NCBI GenBank assembly: GCA_039183635.1
Contig: JBCDBL010000084.1
Span: forward strand, 1 to 19,521
Reading direction: 5' to 3'
DNA from: JBCDBL01 sp039183635
GTDB lineage: Bacteria; Pseudomonadota; Alphaproteobacteria; Caulobacterales; Parvularculaceae
DNA length: 19,521 nt
The position numbers and the translations under genes were made by a program. Each line of letters begins with the position of its first letter. The first letter of the stretch is position 1. The notes beneath the pieces were generated by a model. That model saw only the letters and a list, made by a program, of their open reading frames with translations. It was not told the origin of the DNA and searched no databases. Below, one piece after another: positions 1 through 6,724 of the stretch.

Positions 1-1129
1 CGCGCACGGAATCATAATAATATACACCCCCCAACAACTTAAAACGACCGCCTGCGTCATAATCAAAACGCAGCTCCTGGGTGTATGTGGTCTCTTCATA
101 GGCCGCAACGACAAAGCCAAGCGGCAAGGTTGTTCCGTCATTATCCTCGAACGGCGTCTCATTGTCCTGGTAGACGCCCGTGGTGATGGACGTCAGCGAT
201 AAAGCATCGCTTAGGTCATATTCCAGCCGCAACGCAGCGGTGGTCAACTGAGTCTCGCTGAGGCGCGTTCCTGTAGACGTGACGTTGGGATCATCGAAAC
301 TTTGAAACGCCAGAGCGCGCTCCTGATCCACATGGGACAGAGCAAGACGCGCGGAGAAATTCGGTGCGCTATCAGGTGTAAAGAGGAATTTGCTGCGCAG
401 AGTTACGCTTTCGCTACCCGTAGGGTTTGTGCTTCCCGATTGCGGGTCGAGATCGATAAACCCGTCTGTTTCGTTCCAATCCACGGAAAACCGTGCCGAC
501 AGCGCATCGCCGGCGATAGGCCCACCGACCGCGCCGGACGCCCTGTATCCGTTCAACTCCTGTACGACGCCTTGCACCGTAGCGCTAAACTCTGAGCCGG
601 GCTCAACCGTATTGATCACAATACCGCCGGAAAGGGCGTTTCGCCCCTGATTTGTGGATTGCGGGCCACGGAAGACCTCTACCTGACCGACGTCCCATAG
701 GTCCGTAAACCCTTCACGCAAAATATTTTGAGGGATAATGACATCATCAATGACAATAGATGAAGCTAACGAAGTTTGTCCGTTAAAGCTGTCCCCTCCA
801 AGATCACTAACGCCGAACGTTCCGATGCCGCGTATCGTCAATTGATCAAGATTGCCCGAAACATTGGGCGTAAGGCGCAGGATTTCATCGAGACTATCGA
901 TTGCATTTTCGCGCAGAGATTCGCTTGTAAAAACACCGACGCTTGAAGTCGTATCCTGGAGCGACCGCTCGCGTTTTTCGCCGGTGATGATGATCGTGTC
1001 GACTTCAGTCGCCTCAGATTGCGCAAAGGCGCCTCCGCCCGCCGCACACAGTGCGGCCGCAGCGCTCCCAGCGCAGAGCCAAACACGAAAATTATTATAA
1101 CGCCTTTTTTCTTGAATATGTCGGTTCAT
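1..1129 (-). CDS. TonB-dependent outer-membrane receptor, N-terminal part (cut by window start)
   Basis: Reading the minus strand from the ATG at 1129 gives 376 residues that run off the window without a stop. There is a long signal peptide (about residues 1-36, hydrophobic Ala/Gly-rich core, cleavage likely after AFA). A TonB-box-like stretch (VDTIIITGEKRERSLQDT, about 43-60) follows, then the plug domain (about 57-175) with its usual end motif around RGPQSTNQGRNALSGG (154-169). The rest is the alternating polar/apolar pattern of early beta-barrel strands. A GGGGAGG Shine-Dalgarno stands a few bases before the ATG. Such receptors import large or scarce ligands with energy from TonB-ExbBD. 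The family includes siderophore, vitamin and sugar receptors; nothing visible fixes the ligand here. The promoter carries two copies of the 16-bp operator shared with the C45 enzyme, transporter and serine hydrolase, so the ligand is probably the substrate of those genes. Confidence 0.93.
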   Translation of the reverse strand, partial: MNRHIQEKRRYNNFRVWLCAGSAAAALCAAGGGAFAQSEATEVDTIIITGEKRERSLQDTTSSVGVFTSESLRENAIDSLDEILRLTPNVSGNLDQLTIRGIGTFGVSDLGGDSFNGQTSLASSIVIDDVIIPQNILREGFTDLWDVGQVEVFRGPQSTNQGRNALSGGIVINTVEPGSEFSATVQGVVQELNGYRASGAVGGPIAGDALSARFSVDWNETDGFIDLDPQSGSTNPTGSESVTLRSKFLFTPDSAPNFSARLALSHVDQERALAFQSFDDPNVTSTGTRLSETQLTTAALRLEYDLSDALSLTSITTGVYQDNETPFEDNDGTTLPLGFVVAAYEETTYTQELRFDYDAGGRFKLLGGVYYYDSVR

Positions 1130-1147
1130 GGCCAACCTCCCCTTATT

Positions 1148-1163
1148 TTTATATCCCTATTAA
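1148..1163. promoter_or_regulatory. 16-bp operator copy A (TonB receptor promoter)
   Basis: TTTATATCCCTATTAA matches the perfect copy at 6678-6693 at 14 of 16 positions. It starts 17 nt from copy B, so the two could be bound side by side. It lies at the predicted transcription start of the receptor gene. The proposed binder is the TetR-type protein encoded at 5464-6213, by inference from position. Confidence 0.6.
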
Positions 1164-1191
1164 TTTAATATCCCTATTATATTCACGTCAA
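1163..1191 (-). promoter_or_regulatory. Probable sigma-70 promoter of the TonB receptor
   Basis: On the minus strand TTGACG (1186-1191) is followed after 17 nt by TTAAAT (1163-1168), about 35 nt before the receptor ATG. One copy of the 16-bp inverted repeat (1165-1180) fills the spacer and a second (1148-1163) covers the expected transcription start. That geometry suits repression by steric block. The -35 is good and the -10 is weak. Confidence 0.5.
1165..1180. promoter_or_regulatory. 16-bp operator copy B (TonB receptor promoter)
   Basis: TTAATATCCCTATTAT matches the consensus TTAATACCCCTATTAA at 14 of 16 positions. It lies inside the -35/-10 spacer of the receptor promoter, the same placement as the copies at 1261 and 5421. 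Confidence 0.65.
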
Positions 1192-1223
1192 GCGGAATCA
1201 ATTGCGCAAGCGCCAAAAACCAG

Positions 1224-1246
1224 GATAATTGCAAATTATCGATAAT
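1224..1246. repeat. Overlapping inverted repeats in the receptor/transporter gap
   Basis: GATAATT-GCA-AATTATC (1224-1240) is a perfect 7-3-7 inverted repeat. It overlaps a perfect 12-bp palindrome ATTATCGATAAT (1235-1246). Both lie in the 225-bp divergent promoter region, upstream of the -35 of either gene. They differ from the GGGG-cored operator, so a second regulator may bind here. AT-rich palindromes of this size can also occur by chance. Confidence 0.35.
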
Positions 1247-1260
1247 CCGCTTGCTTTTTA

Positions 1261-1276
1261 TTAATAGGGGTAATAA
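1261..1276. promoter_or_regulatory. 16-bp operator copy C within the transporter promoter
   Basis: TTAATAGGGGTAATAA matches TTAATAGGGGTATTAA at 15 of 16 positions. On the plus strand it falls between a TTGCTT -35-like hexamer (1251-1256) and TAATTT (1274-1279), 17 nt apart. This is about 80 nt before the transporter ATG. The operator again occupies the promoter spacer. Confidence 0.65.
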
Positions 1277-1354
1277 TTTTATCATTATAGACGTCGCCGC
1301 GGCGGCCCTCCGGCGTACAAACAAAATTGTTGCGACGCAAAAGAAGTTAAAAAT

Positions 1355-2254
1355 ATGGAAGTCAGCCCCCTTCTTATAGCCACGACCTCTTTTACAGTGA
1401 TCGTCTTTTCGCTCGCCATTGGCTTAGATACGACATGGCGCGCCGCTGAGGCGTTGATACGCAATCCGCGTGCGGTATTGGTCGGCGTCATCGGGCAGTA
1501 CATTATTTTACCCGCCATTGGCGTCGCCGTCGTCATCGGCCTCTCCCTGCCGGTCGAGATCGGCTTCGGACTTCTAATTTTGGCGTCAGCGCCCGGCGGC
1601 ACGCTATCAAATGCGCTGGTTTACCTTATGCGCGGCGACACAATGCTCTCCGTTATCTTAACATCAATTTCGTCCCTGGCCTCGCCGCTATCCATGGCGA
1701 CAATTCTGACATTGACGACCGCCCTCACCTACGGACAAACCGACACGATTGTCGCACCGTTCCTGCAAACATTTTTGACACTGATCGTGCTTGTCTTCAT
1801 CCCTCTTTTGGCGGGATACGGTTTAAAAGCGATATGGAAAAACGCTCATATCGTTTTAAAACCATGGCTTGATCGATCAGGCGGTCTCGGTCTTGTCATC
1901 ACCGTGACGATGATCGTATGGATAAATATTGACCTGTTGCTGAAAAACTTAATGGCGTCGCTGCCGGCGGCTGCGCTTCTTATTTTCAGTGCAGGCTTTA
2001 TTGCATGGTTGCTGACACGGACGGCCGGCCTTGGAAGAAAGCAAACGACAGCTATTCTTTTTGAGGTTGGACTACAGAATATAGCCCTTGCAACGATCGT
2101 GGCTGTTCAAGTCCTGCAGAACCCGCAACTGGCTGTGTTTCCCGTTGTTTACGGCTGCGTTTCCCTTGTCGCCTTTCTTCCAGCGACATTTTACATGCGC
2201 GCACAGGGCGATCGAGCATCAAAGCGTATAAATAAGGAAAATCAGCATGTCTGA
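1355..2254 (+). CDS. BASS-family (bile acid:sodium symporter type) transporter
   Basis: This is a 299-residue, strongly hydrophobic protein with the two signatures of the SBF/BASS family: SAPGGTLSNALVYLMRGD (78-95) and FEVGLQN (236-242). In known members these cross in the core of the inner-membrane transporter and carry the sodium and substrate sites. Length fits the family (about 300 residues, 8-10 helices). Known members move bile acids, pantoate, pyruvate and other organic anions with sodium; the substrate here is unknown. A separate operator-bearing promoter lies at 1251-1279. No strong Shine-Dalgarno precedes the ATG. The last 8 nt overlap the next gene, so the two are co-translated. 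Co-regulation with the TonB receptor suggests it carries a product of the compound captured at the outer membrane across the inner membrane. Confidence 0.9.
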   Translation: MEVSPLLIATTSFTVIVFSLAIGLDTTWRAAEALIRNPRAVLVGVIGQYIILPAIGVAVVIGLSLPVEIGFGLLILASAPGGTLSNALVYLMRGDTMLSVILTSISSLASPLSMATILTLTTALTYGQTDTIVAPFLQTFLTLIVLVFIPLLAGYGLKAIWKNAHIVLKPWLDRSGGLGLVITVTMIVWINIDLLLKNLMASLPAAALLIFSAGFIAWLLTRTAGLGRKQTTAILFEVGLQNIALATIVAVQVLQNPQLAVFPVVYGCVSLVAFLPATFYMRAQGDRASKRINKENQHV

Positions 2255-2909
2255 TGCGTTGATTCTCATCCTTGGACTGATCGGCATCGCCGGATCTCTG
2301 GCCATCGCCATCGCCGACCTCCTTTTGCTCGTGAGCGATAAACGCATACCAATGATCGACCGTGTGGGCGATATATCCGAACGGTCCCAATGGAGGGTGT
2401 TTGTCGGCGGCCCTGCCGCCGCCTGCATCGCATTTCCTTTATGGGCGATCGGCATGATTCCTGTCGCCTATGGCTTACAGGGCTCATGGGCGAGCTGGCC
2501 AGGCGTCATAGGCATTAGCCTATTCGCCTATATCGGCATTTACGCCCACGGAACGTTTCCCTTTGTCGGCTCGCTGATTGGCGTACAGGAGCGCTACAAA
2601 CATGACGAAACGGCGCAAGAAGCATTGGCCGCAGTTCGTGAAAAGCACGACGCTTATTTCCGGTTTATCGTATTGTGTTCTTTAGTTGTGCTGCTCGTCG
2701 GTTCTGTTTTCTTTTCCATCGCCGTCTGGTCCGGGGACACGCGCTACCCACAGGCGTTCGCCCTCGCCAATCCGTTTTTGTGGATTTTATTTCATATGTC
2801 GACCCTGAAATGGACGCCCCACGGTTTTAGCCGTTGGTGGCGCCCAATGTCGGTGCATTTGTTCTTCACTCCGTTTTATATCTTGTCGACGCACCTTCTT
2901 CTCGCATAA
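2247..2909 (+). CDS. Polytopic membrane protein of unknown function (DUF6796-like)
   Basis: This 220-residue protein has about six predicted transmembrane helices (roughly residues 4-28, 52-77, 84-112, 137-161, 169-187 and 200-219). A soluble, charged loop (about 113-136, RYKHDETAQEALAAVREKHD) separates helices 3 and 4. YAHGTFPF in helix 3 and the Trp-rich stretch before the last helix are the most distinctive parts. From memory the layout resembles the uncharacterised DUF6796 group; this is not verified. The ATG lies inside the end of the transporter gene and is preceded by AAGGAAAA, so translation is coupled. It may assist the transporter or act on a lipid-soluble substrate, but no catalytic motif is recognisable. 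Confidence 0.85.
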   Translation: MSDALILILGLIGIAGSLAIAIADLLLLVSDKRIPMIDRVGDISERSQWRVFVGGPAAACIAFPLWAIGMIPVAYGLQGSWASWPGVIGISLFAYIGIYAHGTFPFVGSLIGVQERYKHDETAQEALAAVREKHDAYFRFIVLCSLVVLLVGSVFFSIAVWSGDTRYPQAFALANPFLWILFHMSTLKWTPHGFSRWWRPMSVHLFFTPFYILSTHLLLA

Positions 2910-3003
2910 ACCGTCGCTGCCTCTATAGTCCTGAGACCGCGCTTAAAGTTTTGGTTGGGCGCGTTTTCCCGACGGCGCACCCCACACAGTTCGCCTGCAG
3001 GCG

Positions 3004-3069
3004 TTTAGAGCGCGTTGTGCACGCGACACGGATCAGACGAAGATCGTCCCACACGCTCAAAACAAAGAT
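3004..3069. repeat. Possible degenerate member of the intergenic repeat family, in the gap 2910-3110
   Basis: The 201-bp gap between two convergent genes has no ORF of its own. It contains TTTAGAGCG (3004-3012), GACGAAGATCGTC (a small hairpin, about 3036-3048) and TCAAAACAAAGA (3057-3068). The inverse complement of the better-defined repeat at 15058-15180 has TAGAGCG and TCAAAACAAAGA in the same order and orientation, 63 nt apart instead of 51. Relationship is suggested by these two anchors only. Confidence 0.3.
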
Positions 3070-3110
3070 TCCAGGGCCGTTTGCAGACGCACGACAAAAG
3101 GCGAACAGCT

Positions 3111-5267
3111 TTAGTGCAGCTTCAGACCTTGCGGTGGATGTACAGCATCCGTGACTTGGGTCGCACGAACTTGAGCACGCGTTGCTTCGCGCACGCACAA
3201 AGATAATTTCGACAGGTGCGTTCCAAACTCTGCATCTTCAATGAGCGCCTTAGCCGCGCTTAAGCTCTTCGCCGCCTTGTCCAAGAAGGCGCCGTAAAAA
3301 GTCCGCACGTCATCTTCCTGTGGCAATGCTTCGAAGGCGGCCGATGCATCCGTATAGAGCTTTTCGGCTTTTTCAACGGCAAGACGCGCCATATCCTCAG
3401 GGGTTTCAGCAAGCGTCAACTCCCAAAATGCTGCGGTTTCATCATAATAGAAAAAGCCATGGGCCGGACCAATGGCAGGCAAGCCGCGTTTGGCGGGGCC
3501 GATACAAGCCCAATACTTCCCATTTGGACCGTTATCGGGCGCCATGACAGCCGTGAAAGCATTCGCCCTTTGCGCCGCGGAGACATCCCACGGCTTGCCC
3601 GACAAATAGACCTTCGCAATATCATTATTCGACATGTCGGTGTCGACATTTGCACCGGTACGGTACACCGAGAACATGAAATCCTCATCAATATCGCCAA
3701 TTGCGGTCGACAAGGCCTTATAAAGATATCGATTTCGGCCTTGGGACGATTTTGTCGACATTGTCAAAAGCAATTGAAGGGCGCTTTTGACGGGTAATTT
3801 TTCAATGGGCGCATTCACGTGCCAGCCGGCTGTGGAATCATATGTCAGATAATCCTCTTGGCGACTGGAAAAAGAGCCCGGCGCGCCATTGACATAACCA
3901 TTTCGCGTATCCGGGTGCAAAGAATTATTATTTGCATACAAGATATCGCATTCGTCACCATTGAAAACCGTATGCTCTCGTATGATCGGCGCTCCATTGT
4001 CCTTAGAATTATGGCGCGACTCCAAAACATAGGCATACTGCGCATCCGCATAGAACCCACCGGCTGAACCAAGTATGCCGTTGGTCTCGCCAATGGGCAT
4101 CGACAACTCGATGTCGCGAGCCGATTCAGCCGTGTCCGCAAACTGCAGAACATGCAGCGTCGACGCGCCGCGCCGCACACCGTACCCCCAAAGCTCCTCC
4201 GGTTCCGCAACATGCGCGCCGCCCCCATGGTGGACATAAGCAACGCCTTTGTTGTTCATACCCGGATGACCCGCCATATAGTATTGGCCGATAACAGGAA
4301 TAATGCCCGTTACCGAGAAAGGCGTATAAATAAAAGCGTTGCCTTCGTCCGGATAGGCGACAATTGTCGCTTGATGCGTACAATCATGATCCGTTGTTGA
4401 TGCAGCGATCAAACGACCATCGGCTGTCGCCCGCCCCCAAGCACACGCGCCGCTACAGGGCATCTCCTCTATCGGGTTTATAGCAAGATAAGCCTGTGCT
4501 TTTTCGTTTTGCTCCTGACCGCGAAACCCCATGGGGGTAATATGCTCGGCTGGAGCGTATTCGCTTGTCCATAAGGACAACACCTGCTCCTCCGTAAGGG
4601 GAACGCCGCGCGCGGCCGCGCCGCCCGCCCAACCGACGGCAAAATCGATGATTTGAGGCGTCCAGCGCCGCAACTCCTCGGCCCATCGCGCAATTACATC
4701 TCTTGTTTCAGCAGAAAAAGACTTACGAGCTATTTCTTCGAAGACCCAAGGGCCATATATGTCGATGATTTGATCGGCGTACTGGCGTCCCATATCGTAG
4801 GCCCCACCACGCAACACAACCACAGGGCAAATCGTTGGCACAAGAGGAACATCATCAGCAAACGTAATTTCTGTTCCTTTGTCATCGTAATCAATATCAA
4901 CGGCTCCCGGCGCCGAAGTTTCGCCGGCCACGCCATCGAATAGAGCATCGGCCCGTGCAATCGCCTCTAACGCGGCTTTGAACGCACGGCCCGCGTCCTG
5001 AATATCCTGATCCGGGTTTGCCGAAGAAGCCAGGCCAATGCAAGCATCCGTCGCACGCCCAAGCTTCCACTTGGCGACAGCCAAATGCGCAGCTGCAAGA
5101 TCCAGCAAACTACGTCCGTTGACATATTTTACAGATGTAGACGGATGTTTTTCCAAACGTATATTTGCTTCATAAAGGCGGTGATGCGCCTTGCCTTGCA
5201 GGGCCGAAACCTCCTGCAACGCCTTATCTGCCGGCGCTTTAGTCGATTCCTCTGAAACACTGGTCAC
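3111..5267 (-). CDS. C45-family autoproteolytic acyltransferase/hydrolase with helical extensions
   Basis: This is a 718-residue enzyme related to acyl-CoA:6-aminopenicillanate acyltransferase-like (peptidase family C45) N-terminal nucleophile proteins. The core runs from VLRGGAYDMGRQYAD (about 151-165) to about residue 610. The likely nucleophile is Cys271 in EMPCSGACAWG, followed by the typical ATADGRLIAAST and later HPGMNNKG. Family members self-cleave before the Cys and then hydrolyse or transfer acyl groups on amide bonds. Helix-rich, Ala-rich segments flank the core at both ends (about 15-110 and 630-700), longer than the usual ~350-residue bacterial members. There is no signal peptide, so it is probably cytoplasmic. 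I chose the GTG at 5267 because GGGAG lies 7 nt before it; the longer frame would start at a TTG (5354) without such a site. An operator-bearing promoter lies about 150 nt upstream. Confidence 0.85.
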   Translation of the reverse strand: MTSVSEESTKAPADKALQEVSALQGKAHHRLYEANIRLEKHPSTSVKYVNGRSLLDLAAAHLAVAKWKLGRATDACIGLASSANPDQDIQDAGRAFKAALEAIARADALFDGVAGETSAPGAVDIDYDDKGTEITFADDVPLVPTICPVVVLRGGAYDMGRQYADQIIDIYGPWVFEEIARKSFSAETRDVIARWAEELRRWTPQIIDFAVGWAGGAAARGVPLTEEQVLSLWTSEYAPAEHITPMGFRGQEQNEKAQAYLAINPIEEMPCSGACAWGRATADGRLIAASTTDHDCTHQATIVAYPDEGNAFIYTPFSVTGIIPVIGQYYMAGHPGMNNKGVAYVHHGGGAHVAEPEELWGYGVRRGASTLHVLQFADTAESARDIELSMPIGETNGILGSAGGFYADAQYAYVLESRHNSKDNGAPIIREHTVFNGDECDILYANNNSLHPDTRNGYVNGAPGSFSSRQEDYLTYDSTAGWHVNAPIEKLPVKSALQLLLTMSTKSSQGRNRYLYKALSTAIGDIDEDFMFSVYRTGANVDTDMSNNDIAKVYLSGKPWDVSAAQRANAFTAVMAPDNGPNGKYWACIGPAKRGLPAIGPAHGFFYYDETAAFWELTLAETPEDMARLAVEKAEKLYTDASAAFEALPQEDDVRTFYGAFLDKAAKSLSAAKALIEDAEFGTHLSKLSLCVREATRAQVRATQVTDAVHPPQGLKLH

Positions 5268-5417
5268 AAACACTCTCCCTAAAATATAATAATCCGCGCG
5301 TTGCGCGCACTGGCGCAGACGCGGTGAACGTGTAAAGACCGCGCCCCGGGGCAACGGGTCTAAAGCGCCACAGGTTATGACAGACGCAGTTTTGCTCAGC
5401 CGCCTTGCAACATATCT

Positions 5418-5445
5418 ATTTTAATAGGGGTATTAAAAAATACAA
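5418..5445 (-). promoter_or_regulatory. Probable promoter of the C45 enzyme gene
   Basis: On the minus strand TTGTAT (5440-5445) and TAAAAT (5418-5423) are 16 nt apart, and the perfect operator copy (5421-5436) fills the spacer. Transcription from here would give a leader of about 140 nt before the GTG start. The leader contains a CCCCGGGG self-complementary stretch (5344-5351). Confidence 0.5.
5421..5436. promoter_or_regulatory. 16-bp operator copy D (C45 enzyme promoter)
   Basis: TTAATAGGGGTATTAA is a full consensus copy: arms TTAATA and TATTAA are exact inverted repeats around a GGGG core. It is identical, as reverse complement, to the copy at 6678-6693, 1.2 kb away. It lies just past the 3' end of the tetR gene and controls the downstream C45 gene rather than tetR. 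Confidence 0.75.
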
Positions 5446-5463
5446 GCTCTAAAAATTCGACCT

Positions 5464-6213
5464 TTAAGACGTAATGTGCGGCGGCTTTTTCGCCAGGAGC
5501 TCCAAATAGTTCAACATCATCTCAAAAGAAGCCCGACGATTGACGTCGGCATCCAGCTCCGTCAACGTTTCGAATGCAAAAGCAACACCTGGAAACGCTT
5601 GGATGCGCTCCTCCCCAATACGTCGCAATACGGTTTTTTGGGTTTGTTTGGGTATATTGCCCACCGCCTCGCTATGCCCGACGCTCAACGCCGTTTGTGC
5701 AAGCAGATGCCACGCTAAAGCGGCGTTTTCAGCACCGAAACCGGCATCCTTAAAAACGCCAACAACCCGGTCGAACACCATCAACCCGTAATCCCGCTCC
5801 GTGCTGGAGGGCAATTGACCAAGACGCATTTGATTATTTGACACTAAATAATGAGCAACGCCTTTGTATGTGCGGAGTATTTTATACAGCGCCTCAGCGC
5901 AAGCTTCAGCGTCTTCGCGCCAACAGGATTTGCGTTCTGGAAATGACTTATAAAGCTCGCGATAAAAGGCGTTCATGACGCCCGATATAAGAACGCTCCG
6001 TGTTGATACGTAATAATGAATTGCGGCAGGCGTCACCTCAAATTCTTTTGAGAGGCGAACGATTGAGACATCTTCCAGCGGATTTTTTTTTGCAAGCCTT
6101 AAAGCTCTTTGTAAAATGATTTTTAAAGACAAGTCCGGCGCCGCACCGCCACTGTTCGCGCTTTTCTTACTCGGCCGGCCTCGTTTTTTTGCAGGTGCTT
6201 GCGTCATCGCCAT
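5464..6213 (-). CDS. TetR/AcrR-family transcriptional regulator
   Basis: This is a 249-residue regulator. After a basic tail with an AT-hook-like KKRGRPSKK (about 9-17) comes the TetR DNA-binding domain (about 28-78). Its helix-turn-helix is SIVRLSKEFEVTPAAIHYYVSTR (50-72; consensus-like AIHYYV recognition helix). The rest is an all-helical ligand and dimer domain (about 85-240) of the usual length. The in-frame GTG (6216) directly precedes the chosen ATG at 6213; another ATG is at 6207. Family members usually repress, and release DNA when a small ligand binds. Five copies of one inverted repeat in the surrounding promoters are its obvious candidate targets. None lies at its own promoter, so classical autoregulation is not evident. 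Confidence 0.9.
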   Translation of the reverse strand: MAMTQAPAKKRGRPSKKSANSGGAAPDLSLKIILQRALRLAKKNPLEDVSIVRLSKEFEVTPAAIHYYVSTRSVLISGVMNAFYRELYKSFPERKSCWREDAEACAEALYKILRTYKGVAHYLVSNNQMRLGQLPSSTERDYGLMVFDRVVGVFKDAGFGAENAALAWHLLAQTALSVGHSEAVGNIPKQTQKTVLRRIGEERIQAFPGVAFAFETLTELDADVNRRASFEMMLNYLELLAKKPPHITS

Positions 6214-6243
6214 CACTTAATTCGCCAATTTGTTAAAGGCGCA

Positions 6244-6249
6244 ATTATA
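6244..6249 (-). promoter_or_regulatory. Candidate -10 element for tetR
   Basis: A perfect TATAAT reads on the minus strand about 30 nt before the tetR start. No convincing -35 lies 16-18 nt upstream. Nearby CAATAGGATAAC is only a poor match to the 16-bp operator. Confidence 0.3.
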
Positions 6250-6304
6250 TCAATAGGATAACAAAAAGACTACAGCCTGCGCGCGAACATCGCAGACATC
6301 AGCC

Positions 6305-6330
6305 TGAAAAGGCCCCCTTCGCCTGTTTCA
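6305..6330 (-). terminator. Possible weak intrinsic terminator after the small-protein gene
   Basis: On the minus strand TGAAACAGGC (6321-6330) can pair with GCCTTTTCA (6305-6313) with one bulged C, and the descending arm contains TTTT. It starts 8 nt past the stop of the 103-residue gene and precedes tetR. A clean U-tract after the stem is missing. Confidence 0.3.
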
Positions 6331-6337
6331 ACCCTGG

Positions 6338-6649
6338 TTAATATTCCAAAATACAGGATTGACCAGGAACGCGACGTGCTTTCGACTTAAAAAATAGAAG
6401 CGCTTTGGCCTCAACATATTCCTCGTCGTCATCTTGTCGGACGGACACAAAACCTTCCACGGGAGCTGGCGTCATAGAAAGACAATATTCCAGCGCACGC
6501 CCCTCGACATATACGCATGGGCAAACCCACCGCGCCGTCAGCCGCGTGGATTTTTCCCCGACCTGATACGCCAAAGCCCCAGCGCCGCATAAAACCGCGG
6601 CCGCAAGAAACAGCAGGCCATATTTCATCAGCTGACCAATAGCGAACAT
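6338..6649 (-). CDS. Small exported or membrane-anchored Cys-containing protein
   Basis: This 103-residue protein has an N-terminal hydrophobic segment (about 9-28), either an anchor or a signal peptide. The domain of about 70 residues carries WVCPCVYVEGRALEYC (Cys43, 45, 56), an acidic run QDDDEEYVE (72-80), and a C-terminal GQSCILEY (Cys99). The spacing suggests disulfides in the periplasm. From memory, a similar lead-in (C..VFVSGR ... GCTL) precedes the catalytic domain in some alphaproteobacterial serine hydrolases. This could be that module as a separate gene. GGAAGG lies about 9 nt before the ATG. It is divergent from the serine hydrolase at 6725 and shares its 75-bp promoter gap with one operator copy, so the two are probably induced together. 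No enzymatic motif is seen. Confidence 0.75.
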   Translation of the reverse strand: MFAIGQLMKYGLLFLAAAVLCGAGALAYQVGEKSTRLTARWVCPCVYVEGRALEYCLSMTPAPVEGFVSVRQDDDEEYVEAKALLFFKSKARRVPGQSCILEY

Positions 6650-6677
6650 TTAGAGTTTCCTTCCGGCCAAGTTTATG

Positions 6678-6693
6678 TTAATACCCCTATTAA
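6678..6693. promoter_or_regulatory. 16-bp operator copy E (divergent small protein / serine hydrolase promoters)
   Basis: TTAATACCCCTATTAA is a full consensus copy, placed 28 nt from one ATG and 31 nt from the other in the 75-bp divergent gap. On the plus strand TTTATG (6672-6677) and TACTTA (6695-6700) bracket it at promoter spacing, though both hexamers are weak. One bound dimer could silence both directions. Confidence 0.75.
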
Positions 6694-6724
6694 TTACTTA
6701 ATACGCTAAAAATAGGCGTTTGTC

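Noticed and set aside
5268..5354. Longer N terminus for the C45 enzyme starting with TTG at 5354
   Set aside because: No Shine-Dalgarno before the TTG, while GGGAG precedes the GTG at 5267. The extra 29 residues show no signal peptide.
6243..6258. ATCAATAGGATAAC upstream of tetR as a sixth operator
   Set aside because: It lacks the GGGG core and the right arm spacing, so the match is too poor.
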